Shown here: piece after piece, positions 1-10,600 of the stretch
How positions within the stretch are numbered: the first letter of the stretch is position 1
How the letters are laid out: each line of letters begins with the position of its first letter
NCBI GenBank assembly: GCA_030761205.1
Contig: JAULJL010000020.1
Span: 2,919,001 to 2,983,000 of the forward strand
Direction of reading: 5' to 3'
Source: Fremontodendron californicum
Lineage: Eukaryota; Streptophyta; Magnoliopsida; Malvales; Malvaceae
DNA: 64,000 nt
Notes under the pieces: model-generated
Seen by the model: only the letters and a program-made list of their open reading frames with translations
Told to the model about the DNA's origin: nothing
The model's database searches: none
Translations under genes and position numbers: made by a program

Positions 1-1000
1 TAGTAGACACAATGTGTCTATAATCTTTTTCCGTAGATGTAAAAAACAAAATTTTATAGAGAGCCAATTGACTTCCTCAGCCATGGGAGGGATAAGGGAA
101 GCCACTTTCCTATGAAAATTGTGGAAAAAATCATTGATAATTCCTTCACCCAACACTTAATCTCCCCCTTCTCCTGGCCCGTGTTTCTGCCTGATGATGT
201 TTTGGTTTTATCCTTTTCTGGTCTTTGTTTTTTATCATTTGGACATGTGTCGGCCCTGCATTGACCACAAATCCTTATCTAATTCTATTAGGATGTGAAC
301 TAATTTCCTCGATTTTACCTCACTATTTTACTTGAAAAAAGCTAAGGAAATTTACATTACTACTTTGTTTTCAGCTTGATCTTCATTAAGGACAAAAACC
401 CATAAAATTATTTTCTCGAATCAACTGAAAATTCAATGGTAGAATCATTGGTATCACAGAAATGAACTCGTGAGTTTTTTCTTTGAATGTTTTAATTGAT
501 TGAAAAACTTTAGATTATTCCCAGTAATTGATCAAGCTTCTGGACATCCAGAATTGAAAAAGATTGAGTAGATATAGGTTTAACTTAACTATTAAAATGT
601 TTCCTCTGATCTTAACAATGAATCTGTCAAAGGGTAACAGAGAAATATTATAACTGTATAGGTGAGGTTGGCTGGTGCCAGAATCTACGATCCTATTTGT
701 GTGTCTCATAGGCAAAAAACTTAAACAACTTTTTATTTGTAATTAGTTAATTAATTGAATCAGATTCAATAATTGATTAGATTACTTAAACCATATAACT
801 CAATGGATAAGTTCCATGAGTTTATACAAATATTATACTCTTTCAGATATTCCATTTCAGTAATACCAATAAAATGTTAACAGGAAGAAATGCTGGCACT
901 GTAATCTGTAAAATGTTCAAAATTTTCGATACAACCATTGGCTAATCTGCAGAAAAAAAATGCCAAAAACAGCTGGTTTGACAGAGACAAAATAAAAATT
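1..1000. other. Gene-free AT-rich stretch
   Basis: I see no supported gene or RNA gene here. Open frames are short and interrupted. The stretch lies upstream of the first formamidase-like duplication unit. Confidence 0.5.
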
Positions 1001-1009
1001 CTCATTATC

Positions 1010-2330
1010 TTCTCTTCTCCTTTGATTTGGACTGATGAACTATGGCAATTGCAGCATTGGCTTATTGGCAATCAAGTCATAAATTTTTGGATCAGAGTCT
1101 TATTGAAATTATTACTGGATTACTAGCTCCAGGGGGAGAGTTGCTGGGACCATCGGCCAAATAAAGAAGAAGACTATAAGAACAAACAAAAGCTCAAATC
1201 ACAATGAAAATGCAGGCAATATCTCAATGATTCCGATTTGTGGGGTCGGTTAAGAGGGCAATTTGGATTAGCTTGAAAGTTGAAACCCTTGTTTTCATCC
1301 AAAAATGATGTCCAGCTGTTCGGTTATTTTTAAGCAAAGATGTGATCAGTCTTGCAGTCTACTAATTAGATCGGCATCTTTTTTGCACAAAATCAAAATG
1401 TTTCTGCTAATGGATGGTTACGTCAATTGTACGATGTTGAATCAAATCAAACACCACTCAAAATTTCATTTGGATGATAAGATAAAAGTTCCACTAAGTA
1501 CAGGGTATCAATCCTTAATGAGTGGTTCATTTTTGTTTACTCTTGGAGCCCAAGGTTTTTATTTTATTTTATTATTATTTATTATGTTATCTGAATTTTT
1601 ATTTTTTTAAAAATATTTTATATTTGATATTTGTGTTTGATAAAAACTTAAAAAAAATTAAACATATATGTATCAAATATTACTTACTCCTCTAATTACT
1701 ATTGTTTTTTTTTTAATAACATGTCAAAGCTGAATAGTAATCTTTTGTCTTCATTTTTCTGTTTTTACCCGTGCCTTCACTCTCGTAATGAGTAGCGAGT
1801 CCCTTTTTTTGGTGTCGTTTTTTTTTCGTTTGTTTTTAATTTTTTAACGGAGGCTACGAAATACAAATACTATCGATTGATATTTTACCGGTGATTGAAT
1901 AGGTGAATTCCACGATACCATCTCCTTTATTTGCATCATCTTTGTATTTCTTTTTTTAAGCGAAATTAATTTTTTATTAGATAAAAAATCGAATCAAACA
2001 TTAAAAACGATCGAGCATAAAAAAAAAATGGACGCAACTTGTTACAAAATAGGAGGATTTGGAGCTCAATCAATTCCTAGTGGTCCATCCACCAAGTAAA
2101 AAAAGAAAATTACCTATCACAATTGCTGCTACAGTTATGGATGTCAATCTTTCATCTGATAATGAACGTTCCAGGACGTCAGCAACTCCCATGAGTTTCC
2201 TCATTATTTGACATACCTAACTTTTCCTGTGTTCAGCTAAACCAAGCTTGGAACTCTGGACTGAGCCATGGCTAAATATGGTGCAAGATTGGTGGTTCCT
2301 ATCAAGGCTAAACCACATGGTTACCTATTT
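1010..2330 (+). repeat. Old tandem duplication, unit A (upstream of formamidase pseudogene A)
   Basis: Scattered blocks match the stretch at about 4150-5330 in the same order and orientation. Shared blocks include AAGAACAAACAAAAGCTCAA (1180s and 4280s), TGGTTACGT with TGTACGATG (1414 and 4724), AGTGGTCCATCCA (2080 and 5140) and TTCAGCTAAACC before the start codon (2233 and 5260). Between them the units have drifted by many indels, so the duplication is old. The shared part appears to be the promoter and 5' region of a formamidase-type gene, copied with it. Confidence 0.6.
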
Positions 2331-3345
2331 AGTCACTAAAACATGGGTGTAATTTAAGCAGTTTCTAGTGTTTTTCTCACCCAGGCTGGGGGGTACCCTT
2401 TGACATGCATGTACAGAGAAAGGCACTTTAAATAATGGCCTAATGATTTTTCAAGAAATCATTTCAGTCTTTCACTAGCAATTTTGGTTGCCATTGATTG
2501 CTTGCTTAGCTCGTCTTCTCTTCTTGTCATCATACACTTCTAAAACCTATTGCCTTTAGCATTTTTTTTCACATTAGCAAAGTGGTTCTTGGTATATATG
2601 TTTGTCCTATAGTAAAACACAAATGGGGACCATTAATGGAAGAATTGTCACTCCCATTTGTCAGGCAGTAATTATATGGGAGTTAACTTCCTGACAAGTC
2701 TGCAACAAATATCTTCATGATCTCCCGTTCCCATGACGCCATGATGAAGAAGAGCTGGCAAACTCTGCAACTTTACACCAGCGGTTGCTGAAGCTAAAAG
2801 TTGGCTTGGTTTTTAGAGTAGAGATTTTAGACCGGAGAAGAGGGGTGTCTCTAAAATCTATGTTACTCGAATTCAGGTGTATCGGATAAGGGTATGTATC
2901 TGATACAGATATATTCAATTTTTTTTTAAAGATTTTCATGTATTTGGAGGGTTTTTGGAAGATCATATCTTCATATTCATATCCGGATATGCGTCAGATA
3001 CAGATACTTTAACAAAAATGAAGAGTCGTTATCAGCTTATTTTCCTGAACAGCATCATCTGTGAAACTTGTTGATTATGGTCTGTTTGATAAATGGCATA
3101 GGCCTATTATTTCAGTGGACCAATTATAAGAGTACCCAAGCCAGCTGACCTTCTGGCAGTGGAAATATATATGTAACCTGGGTCCCCTACCCAGAGATGA
3201 ATGGGACTATATATACCGCACATTTGACAGAGAAAATGGAGGAAGTTTTTTGAGGACCGACCATTTTCCTTGTGGAACCAAAATCTATTTGTTACTCGGA
3301 AGGAACTTTTGCCTACTCTCATATACCGGGTGAATTTTCTATCTA
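2268..3345 (+). pseudogene. Formamidase / indole-3-acetamide hydrolase-like pseudogene A
   Basis: Three separated pieces follow the formamidase order. The first (2268-2318) reads MAKYGARLVVPIKAKPHG, the family N-terminus. The second (about 2778-2840) reads PAVAEAK, then after a one-base slip VGLVFRVEILDR. The third (about 3112-3345) follows a cag acceptor, reads GPIIRVPKPADLLAVEI, hits a stop, then continues as NLGPLPRDEWDY, TFDRENGGSFL and TDHFP, and after another frame change EGTFAYSHIPG. Known members hydrolyse formamide or indole-3-acetamide; IAMH1/2 release auxin from the latter. The copy is dead: it has stops, frameshifts and an internal deletion, lacks the catalytic C-terminal half, and a MITE (2858-3028) sits between pieces two and three. 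Family identity comes from remembered family sequence, not a search. Confidence 0.75.
2858..3028 (-). mobile_element. hAT-like MITE family M1, copy a
   Basis: The left end CTATGTTACTCGAATTCAGG matches the terminal repeat of the full copy at 48178-48359. The right end stops inside GAAGAGTCG, so the last bases of the other terminus are missing. The body carries the family's GTATTTGGAGGGTTTTTGGA block. It interrupts formamidase pseudogene A. Confidence 0.65.
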
Positions 3346-3460
3346 TACCCTATGTTAAACCCAATTAATCATTTAAAAGTATCCTAAAGTTACTTACTCC
3401 CCAAGTGTTTCTATAATCATGTTCATGCATAAATATTGAAAATAGTTCAGTTGACTCAGG

Positions 3461-3634
3461 TTATGTTGCTCTGATTTTTCATTTTTTTGAAGTACTCGTG
3501 TCGGTGTCCGATATATATTCAGACATGGGTATGGGAATATGATCCTTCAAAGACCCTCTAAATAGATGAAAAACTATAAAAAAAAATTGAACATATCCGT
3601 ATCCGACACTGACACCCGAGCCCGAATAACATAG
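3461..3634 (+). mobile_element. hAT-like MITE family M1, copy b
   Basis: Both ends are recognisable: TTATGTTGCTCTGATTTTTC at the left, and GAGCCCGAATAACATAG at the right. The middle has the family signature of repeated TCCGA motifs and AAAGACCCTC. No clear target duplication remains. Confidence 0.65.
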
Positions 3635-4039
3635 GTTATAGACATAGTCATATGGCGAATATTTAACAAATTCAGCTAGTGCCTGTGCTTCAATATCCAC
3701 TGCTTCAAAATTTACCAGGAGACGAGAAGATTGAGCTCCAGTCAAGGAAGCCTAAAGCAGTGAACAACAGGAATCTTGGGTTTCATTTCCATTAATTGCT
3801 AGAAGGCTTGTGCATATAGAAATGTATGATGTCGCTGAAATATTAATCCGAGAAATGTGAACCTCTTTTCAAGAGAGTTCAGACATAAGCGCCTGAATTT
3901 AGAAACCTTAATTACAGCTTTACAAAATTTAAGAACGTGTAGATTGTACACATACAAAAAATGAAGTGCAAACTGTTTTGGTTTTTTTTTAAAGTTTATT
4001 TTGGAAGAATATAGAACCCCAGTAACAAAGAAAAGCCTG

Positions 4040-5294
4040 CAAATGATTCAATTATTGGAATTACTCTCCACAAGTTGTAACACCGACTTCATCTTATTTT
4101 TTTTTTCTACACTCTTCTATTGCTAGTTAACAGAAACAATGGAGTTCCAATGGTCCAATCTTTCATTAATTTGGAGTGATGACCCAAGATCATGACAATT
4201 AGCTTTTTATTGGTCATCAAGTCAATAACCTTAGATTAGTCCCATTGAAAGTTGCACACTCCGTAGAAGTCTTTTCTCTCTTTAAGAACAAACAAAAGCT
4301 CAAAGACTCCAAATTTATGGGGTTGTGTAAGAGGGTTTGGATTAGCCATGAAAGTTTGTTTGCATCCCAAAATGCTGGAAGGAAACAATCCAACTGTACG
4401 GTTTGTTGATGTCTTTCTAGGTTAATATGATTTTATGTACAGAGAAAGTTGGTGAAGATCACACGTCGAATTTGTTGAGAATGAGCAAACAATTAAAAGA
4501 GTATCGAAGTTGGGATTTCGAGTGCGCTCATCCTTTTTATACCTTGGAACATGATCACACCGTGTCTATCAGATGTGATAACTGCCTATTCAACCTAATT
4601 TTGAACTTAAAATTTGGAGAATATTGAACATAACACGGTTGAAGTAAGCTATATATAATCAAATGCGCAATCTAAAAAGTTAGATTAGCAACTTTTTGGG
4701 TTCAAAGTTTTGATAATGAATGGTTACGTTAAATGTACGATGTGTTGAGGCAAATCAGAGTGAGAGACGACTGAATTTCACTTCCATTATGCGAAAAAAG
4801 TTCCATCAACATCAAGTACAGGACGTCATTACTTAACTCAATTCTGTCGTCTCAATTCAAATCTCCTGTTCTCATTTTTCGACTCCTATCCGTGCTCTTA
4901 CTTTCAAAACAAGTCGCGCATTCGAACCCCCGTTAAAGAGTTAAAAACAAATAATAAAAAAAACGATATCGAAAAAACGGACCCGCGATAGGATAGGAAA
5001 ATGAGGCAGAGCATTTCTTTTCAAGCTTTAGCTAGAGGTTTAGCATTTTTATCATTGTAGATAACCCTCTAATCACTGTTATTTTGTCCTAGAAGAACAT
5101 CCAAGGTAATGTGTCAACCAAAGAGTCAAATCAATTCTAAGTGGTCCATCCATCAAAGAAAAAAATCTCAACCCATGGCTGTCAAATATGAGGGTTGTTG
5201 GATGTTGGCAAACTGTGAATGAGTCTCTCATTATCATCATGCCCAACTGTTTCTTGCATTCAGCTAAACCGAGGTGGCAATTCTAGACTGAGCC
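4040..5294 (+). repeat. Old tandem duplication, unit B (upstream of formamidase pseudogene B)
   Basis: Collinear with 1010-2330, as described for unit A. It contains AAGAACAAACAAAAGCTCAA, AATGAATGGTTACGT, GTGGTCCATCCATC and TTCAGCTAAACC in the same order. No intact gene is present. Open frames such as 4427-4627 have no recognisable similarity. Confidence 0.55.
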
Positions 5295-5640
5295 ATGGCT
5301 CAATATGGTGCAAGATTAGTAGTGCATGCCACCGCACTTGTTCTTCAGGATCTATTCTAATTTTCCTTTTCGTCGTCTTTTTACGACATTTCATTTTACT
5401 GGTTTGCAACGTTTACTCATCCGAACAAAAAAATCATCTACACATGCCTATAGACCTGAAGAAGAAGCCATGGGAATCCCTGCACAACCGGTGGCACCCC
5501 GACAAACTAGCTGTTGCAGAAAGGTTAAGGATGGAGAGGTTTTCAGAGTTGAAATGGTGGATTTTAGAGGGGGTGGAATTACAAATGACTACTCTCTGCA
5601 GATGATGTCAAGCATGCTGATCAATCTATTTTGAGTTCTA
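5295..5640 (+). pseudogene. Formamidase / indole-3-acetamide hydrolase-like pseudogene B
   Basis: The start reads MAQYGARLVV (5295-5324). A 112-bp segment (5331-5442) flanked by direct CATGCC repeats breaks the frame. The family reading resumes at 5447 with PIDLKKKPWE, SLHNRWHPD and AVAE. After an extra two bases it reads KVKDGEVFRVEMVDFRGGGI, TNDYS, and after a lost base ADDVKHADQSIL. An in-frame loss of a few residues follows KPWE. Nothing of the enzyme is visible after about 5634, so this is an N-terminal remnant of about one fifth of a roughly 450-residue protein. The downstream side holds another M1 MITE. It is closer to an intact coding sequence than copy A, so it may have died later. 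Confidence 0.78.
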
Positions 5641-5740
5641 GTTCTAGTTCGATCTTCTGTCTTCCAGTTTCTTTTTTCCAACTATTACTGCTGCTGCTTA
5701 AAAGCAAATACCTCCATGAAAAATAATAGTATAATAGACA

Positions 5741-5918
5741 ATGTTATTCAGATTCGGGTGTGAGTATCGGACACGGGTATATTTAATTTTTTTTAAGATT
5801 TCTATTTATTTGGAGGGTTTTTGGAGGATCATATCCCTATACCCATGTCTGGATATTCGTCGGATACGAGTGTCGGATACGAATACTTCATGAAAAATGA
5901 AGAGTCGGAACAACATAG
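5741..5918 (-). mobile_element. hAT-like MITE family M1, copy c
   Basis: The element runs from ATGTTATTCAGATTCGGGTG to GAGTCGGAACAACATAG, an inverted version of the 48178-48359 copy. TATTTGGAGGGTTTTTGGA lies in the middle. No target duplication is visible. Confidence 0.65.
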
Positions 5919-6469
5919 CTAGTAACTCCATATCACAAATTTAATTTTCTAGAACAAAGAACTTTTTCTATATAATTTTTATTTGAATAAAGGTAATCGC
6001 AATCTGAAAATGAAAGATCGAAGAAGTTGCAGATACTTTCAAATTTCAAACTTGCTAAGATGTTATATTTTAAATGTGACAATAAAAAATCAACTGAGTT
6101 AATTCTCAAGTATTTTTCCTGTATAATATATCAACAGCTTTCAAGTAAACAATTTTTATTGTTTCTTATAAGCAATTTTATCTGCATTACTTGGTTCCTT
6201 TTTTAAGGGAAAAAAAAAAAAAATCAAACCCTGTTGCTTAGCGAACCTTGGTTTTTCTATCCTTTAGTAACCGGTTTGGATAGTGAGCTCTAATTTTTTA
6301 GCCTATAATCGGTAACCGGTTACAAACATAGTTTGTCAGCTAAAACAACTTTTAATCCAAATTAAAGGCCATGCTTTTGCCCTGCAAAAATCGTGTGGTT
6401 CATGTTAAATGGACCGCAGCATTATAATCTAATTTGTGTATCGTGTTGAATCTCATATATTTTTTGTGT

Positions 6470-6640
6470 TTACATGTAAATATAAACACGATATAAATTA
6501 TTAAACGTGTTAAAATTTTAAAAATAAATATAATATATATTAAATATGTCATGTTTATTATATTATTTTTATATTTATTAAACATATCATATTCGTGTTA
6601 TGTTTACGTATCTTGTTTAAAATTATGAGTTTTAATCACA
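6470..6640. repeat. AT-rich dispersed repeat family R-CGT, copy 1
   Basis: Contains the family words AAACACGATA, ATTATTAAACGTGT, TTAAATATGTCATG and CATATTCGTGTTATG. Similar arrays recur at 22155, 23840, 28135, 34690, 41850, 42540, 43735, 44850 and 54825. The palindromic word order suggests a MITE-like non-coding element, but no termini could be fixed. Confidence 0.4.
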
Positions 6641-7161
6641 AACAACAAGCTTTGTTCCTACAAAGTTGAACTATATATTTTATTTTGTCAATTATAAAAT
6701 TCGAATCAAAAAACTTTTTTTTCTCTATGAATTCGAATCCAAGATTTTTAAAACAAAGTCTCAAGTTCTAATTATTGTAATGTCTCATTGAAGACCATTT
6801 ATCTAATTATCATACACATCTAAATTACAAGATAGATTAAATAGTGTATATTTAATTAATAAAAAAAAAGAAAGAAAATAATTAATACACAATCAGTAGA
6901 ATTTTTTTAATTTTATCACCGGAATTAGAAAGTTATCACATAATATCCCATTAAAAAATATATAAAAATAAATAAACGAATATGTGATAATATTTTTAAT
7001 TTTATTTGTAAAATTTAAAAACTTAATCGATGGTATATGAAATATTATTAATCTTAGAAAATAATGCAAGGTTGATTTGTAAACTCAATCCATTGGACAA
7101 TGGATTGGACTTTAATTGGCCGATCGGTTCATCCAAAATATTTAGTCCTCGGCTTTCATAT

Positions 7162-7440
7162 TAGACTTGTTCATACATTAGGTCAGGTCATAATTCAAAA
7201 TTTTATTTTATTTATTTTCGATTTTGGATAGATCTAAGTCGATCCGATTTATTTTTTAAAATAATAATAATAATAAATTAAAAAAATAATTTTATATTAA
7301 TATAATTTATAATTAAATTTAAATAAAAATTAATTTTTTAATAGTTAGATAATAATTCGAGCCAACTCAAATAATTAAAATTTTTATCCGAATCCAGTCC
7401 AATACAGGCCAAAATTATCAAATCAGATGGACTATCCAAC
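7162..7440. mobile_element. hAT-like MITE family M2, copy 1 (degraded)
   Basis: Begins TAGACTTGTTCATACATTAG and ends near GATGGACTATCCAACCC. The centre is AT-rich with AAATTTAAATAAAAATTAA, as in the other copies (20555, 30367, 36723, 37044, 40950, 56271). It ends about 170 bp before the CK2 start codon, so it may form the distal edge of that promoter. Confidence 0.45.
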
Positions 7441-7510
7441 CCATAAACAGAACTCTAACCCAAGCAGTTAATAAAGGAAAACTAAGCGGTGCGTTTTTAG
7501 TAATATGAAG

Positions 7511-7520
7511 ACGACGTCGT
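7511..7520. promoter_or_regulatory. ACGT-core palindrome upstream of the CK2 gene
   Basis: ACGACGTCGT is a perfect palindrome with a GACGTC core, 90 bp before the CK2 start codon. Such cores bind plant bZIP factors. Function here is inferred from position and sequence only. Confidence 0.35.
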
Positions 7521-7609
7521 TCGTGTTTTCGAAAAAGAAAAAAAGAAACCGGGCGGCGGCTGGAAACCTCCCCTCCTTTTTTTTTTTCTTCTGAGAAGCC
7601 AAGCTGTAA

Positions 7610-10600
7610 ATGGCCATAAGGCCCTTGAATTTCACAACAATCTCTCTTCACCACCACCACCACCGCCACCGTCTCCACCTCTCTTTCCTCTTCTTCCCTT
7701 CTCCTCTCTCCTCCCCCCTTTCCTTCCTCCGCGGAATCGCCTCCAAAACCACCTCCGCATCTACCGTCTCTCAACAACAACAACAACAACAACAGAAAAA
7801 GGGCGTTTGGTTAAAGGAGCTAAAAGAAGCCGAAACTCTGGCTCAAAAGATCGGAAAAGCTATTAGGCGCCCTGGCGCTCCTTCTAAGTCTAGGGTTTAC
7901 GCCGATGTCAACGTTATTCGTCCTAAAGAATATTGGGACTACGAGTCCCTCACTGTCCAATGGGGGTATTATTCTCCGTATTCCCTCTCTCTATATACGA
8001 ACCCTCTATTTTATACGTTTTCGTATTTAGTTTTGTTTTAATAGTTTTGAATGTAGTTATTTACTGCTGTTTGGTGCTTGTGAATTTGAATCTTAGGGTT
8101 TTATTTTAATTTATTTTATATTGGCTAGAAAACTAGGTTAAACTTAATCAGTTGGTGAAAGATCGTAAAAATTTGGTTAATTGATTGATTTGAATACTGT
8201 TTTAGCAGGGAACAGGATGATTACGAGGTGGTGAGGAAAGTTGGGAGAGGGAAATACAGTGAGGTTTTCGAGGGGGTTCTTTGTACGGATAACGAGAAAT
8301 GCATTATCAAGATTCTCAAGCCAGTCAAGAAGAAGAAGGTTCATTCTCGGTGGCATTGTACTACTTCCATTGATTTTAATTTTGTGTTTGTATAACTTGG
8401 TTTGATAAAAATGACCGTCTGGAATGCAGATTAAGAGGGAGATTAAAATACTGCAGAATCTTTGTGGAGGACCAAATATTGTGAAGTTACTGGATATAGT
8501 TAGGGATCAGCAATCGAAGACTCCGAGTCTTATATTTGAATATGTGAATAATACTGATTTTAAAGTGCTTTATCCGACACTGTCTGATTATGATATTCGA
8601 TATTACATCTATGAACTTCTAAAGGCAAGTAAATCATTTGCTTCTTGATTTATTTATTCATATATGCTTATTGACATTGAAATTGAAGTTGAAATGAGAT
8701 TGCATATTCGTAGGCCCAAAAGCATGTTTCCATTTGTCTCGAAGTTCTTGTTGCAATGAAAGTTTGAATTCAAACCTAGGTAATTAGGTAGGGGTCATGC
8801 TGGGGGATGAAAGATGGTTTCCTTTCTGGAACCAAGCTTCTGGGTCAAAGAAAGAAAAATGTGTTTCCTTTGTTTAAACTTTGAATTAGATATGTATGTA
8901 TCGGTTTTTCTTTTCCGTGTCAACTGATTGGAAGGCCTTGGTGTGCTTTTTGTTACGCATAGATTATGTTTGTGAGTGATTATGAATATACAGCTGCAAT
9001 GTCAGGGATGCTGCCATATTATTTTAGGCATAAACTATTTTCCTGTTCTGTTGATACCTAAAATTATTAAAATTCTTTTTTGGATGCATTATACTTGTCT
9101 CGATTGAAAGATTGCATAAGGTGCTTGTCAGTTGTCATAGCCAATTTTGACAATTACTATTTTGTGATGTGAATTTATTTTATGCGGAATCTTTTAGTGA
9201 TGTAATCACAACATTTTGAATTTTAGCTGATATTTGTGCATGTGGTGGGTTCAAAAAAAATTTAGTATCTCTAGATTTTGTTTGTAAGATAGCTTTGCTT
9301 ACAATGTGAATTTTGATCTTTTTTCTCGTTTCTTCGGAAAGAGGAAAGAGGGTTCAATCATTTAAGTATTGAGTCTTTATTTTTAGGCATTGGATTATTG
9401 CCACTCGCAAGGTATTATGCACCGAGATGTGAAGCCCCATAATGTGATGATTGATCACGAACAGCGGAAACTTCGGCTTATTGATTGGGGCCTTGCAGAG
9501 TTCTATCATCCAGAGAAAGAATACAATGTTCGTGTTGCTTCAAGGTTTGTTTACCTTTTGGCATTTTGTCTTTATAGTTCTCAATTGTTCAAATGGCCAT
9601 ATTTCTTATTCTTCTCCTTTCTAACGATCGGTTTTTACATCCTTTTGATTGCACCAAACTACTTATCTGTCCTAAATATTGCATTATCAAAAGTACCTAC
9701 TTATTTTGTCATAGCATTTTTAACTGGATAGCTGACTTCTGGAGATGGCAACGGAAGTTGATTTACATAAATTACATTAACTGGTGTGTTACCGTAAATT
9801 ATTTATTCAAAATTTTGCTTCCTGCAGTTAGTTGACTTTGAAGATAAAAGGCTTCATTTGCTAATTCGTAGTTTTGTTTAAATTCATTCAATACAGTCGG
9901 GGAACCTAAGGCTACAATAGATATGGAGGAGGTCAAGAATAATAGAAGTGGCTGAACCTTAGTGCTTGTACTTTAATTTCTATCTTTAAAAGTTAAGAGT
10001 TGAATAGAAAAGGATTTGGAGGTTAGAAGCAACCACGAGGACATGCAATCCTTAATGCATCTTGCACTTGGTTTAAGGGAAAAAAAATAATTCGATGCTA
10101 ATACAATGTAACAGTGAAATTTTTTAAAATACGGGAAGTTAGAAGAAGAAATATAGGGAAAGACTTGGTATGTATGCAAAATAAAAGGACAAAGAGTTGG
10201 AAGAGGGGGGGATGTTGTATAGGAATTCCACTTAAGAGTAGTAGAGTGCATTATATATTATATATATATAAAACTTCTTGGTAATTGTTTTAATTCTGAC
10301 ATGTTTAGTTCAATGGTATTATTACATAGGATTTTACTAACGAGTGTCCTACGGGCACTCTATAAAGTTACATATATAGTAATATCTTCATCCAATGTAT
10401 TGAAAATGATGAATAAAGTTGTCAATTATTGCATTAAATACAATGTTATTATTAACTAATCTTAAAAAGTATCCTAAGGGCATTCGTTTGTTAGCAAAAC
10501 CCTATCACATATTAGAAGAGGCACTTTTTAGTGGATTTCATATTTGTTTGCACGTCACTGACAATTCTTATTACTATATCTCTGAATATCTATCAACTTG

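Noticed and set aside
70..170. GCCATGGGAGGGATAAGGGAAG with a pyrimidine-rich stretch downstream, resembling a miR482-type precursor
   Set aside because: Pairing between the two arms has many mismatches and wobble pairs, and neither arm is a known miRNA that I can match.
3479..3745. Reverse open frame overlapping an M1 MITE
   Set aside because: Half of it is the transposon. The remainder (SRLLVNFEAVDIEAQALAEF) is suggestive but matches no family I can name.
5286..5312. TGAGCCATGGCTCAATAT resembling miR171
   Set aside because: Two extra bases and other changes break the match, and the sequence is fully explained as the start of the formamidase pseudogene.
7418..7792. Long reverse open frame opposite CK2 exon 1
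   Set aside because: It mirrors the codon repeats of the real exon and resembles no protein.
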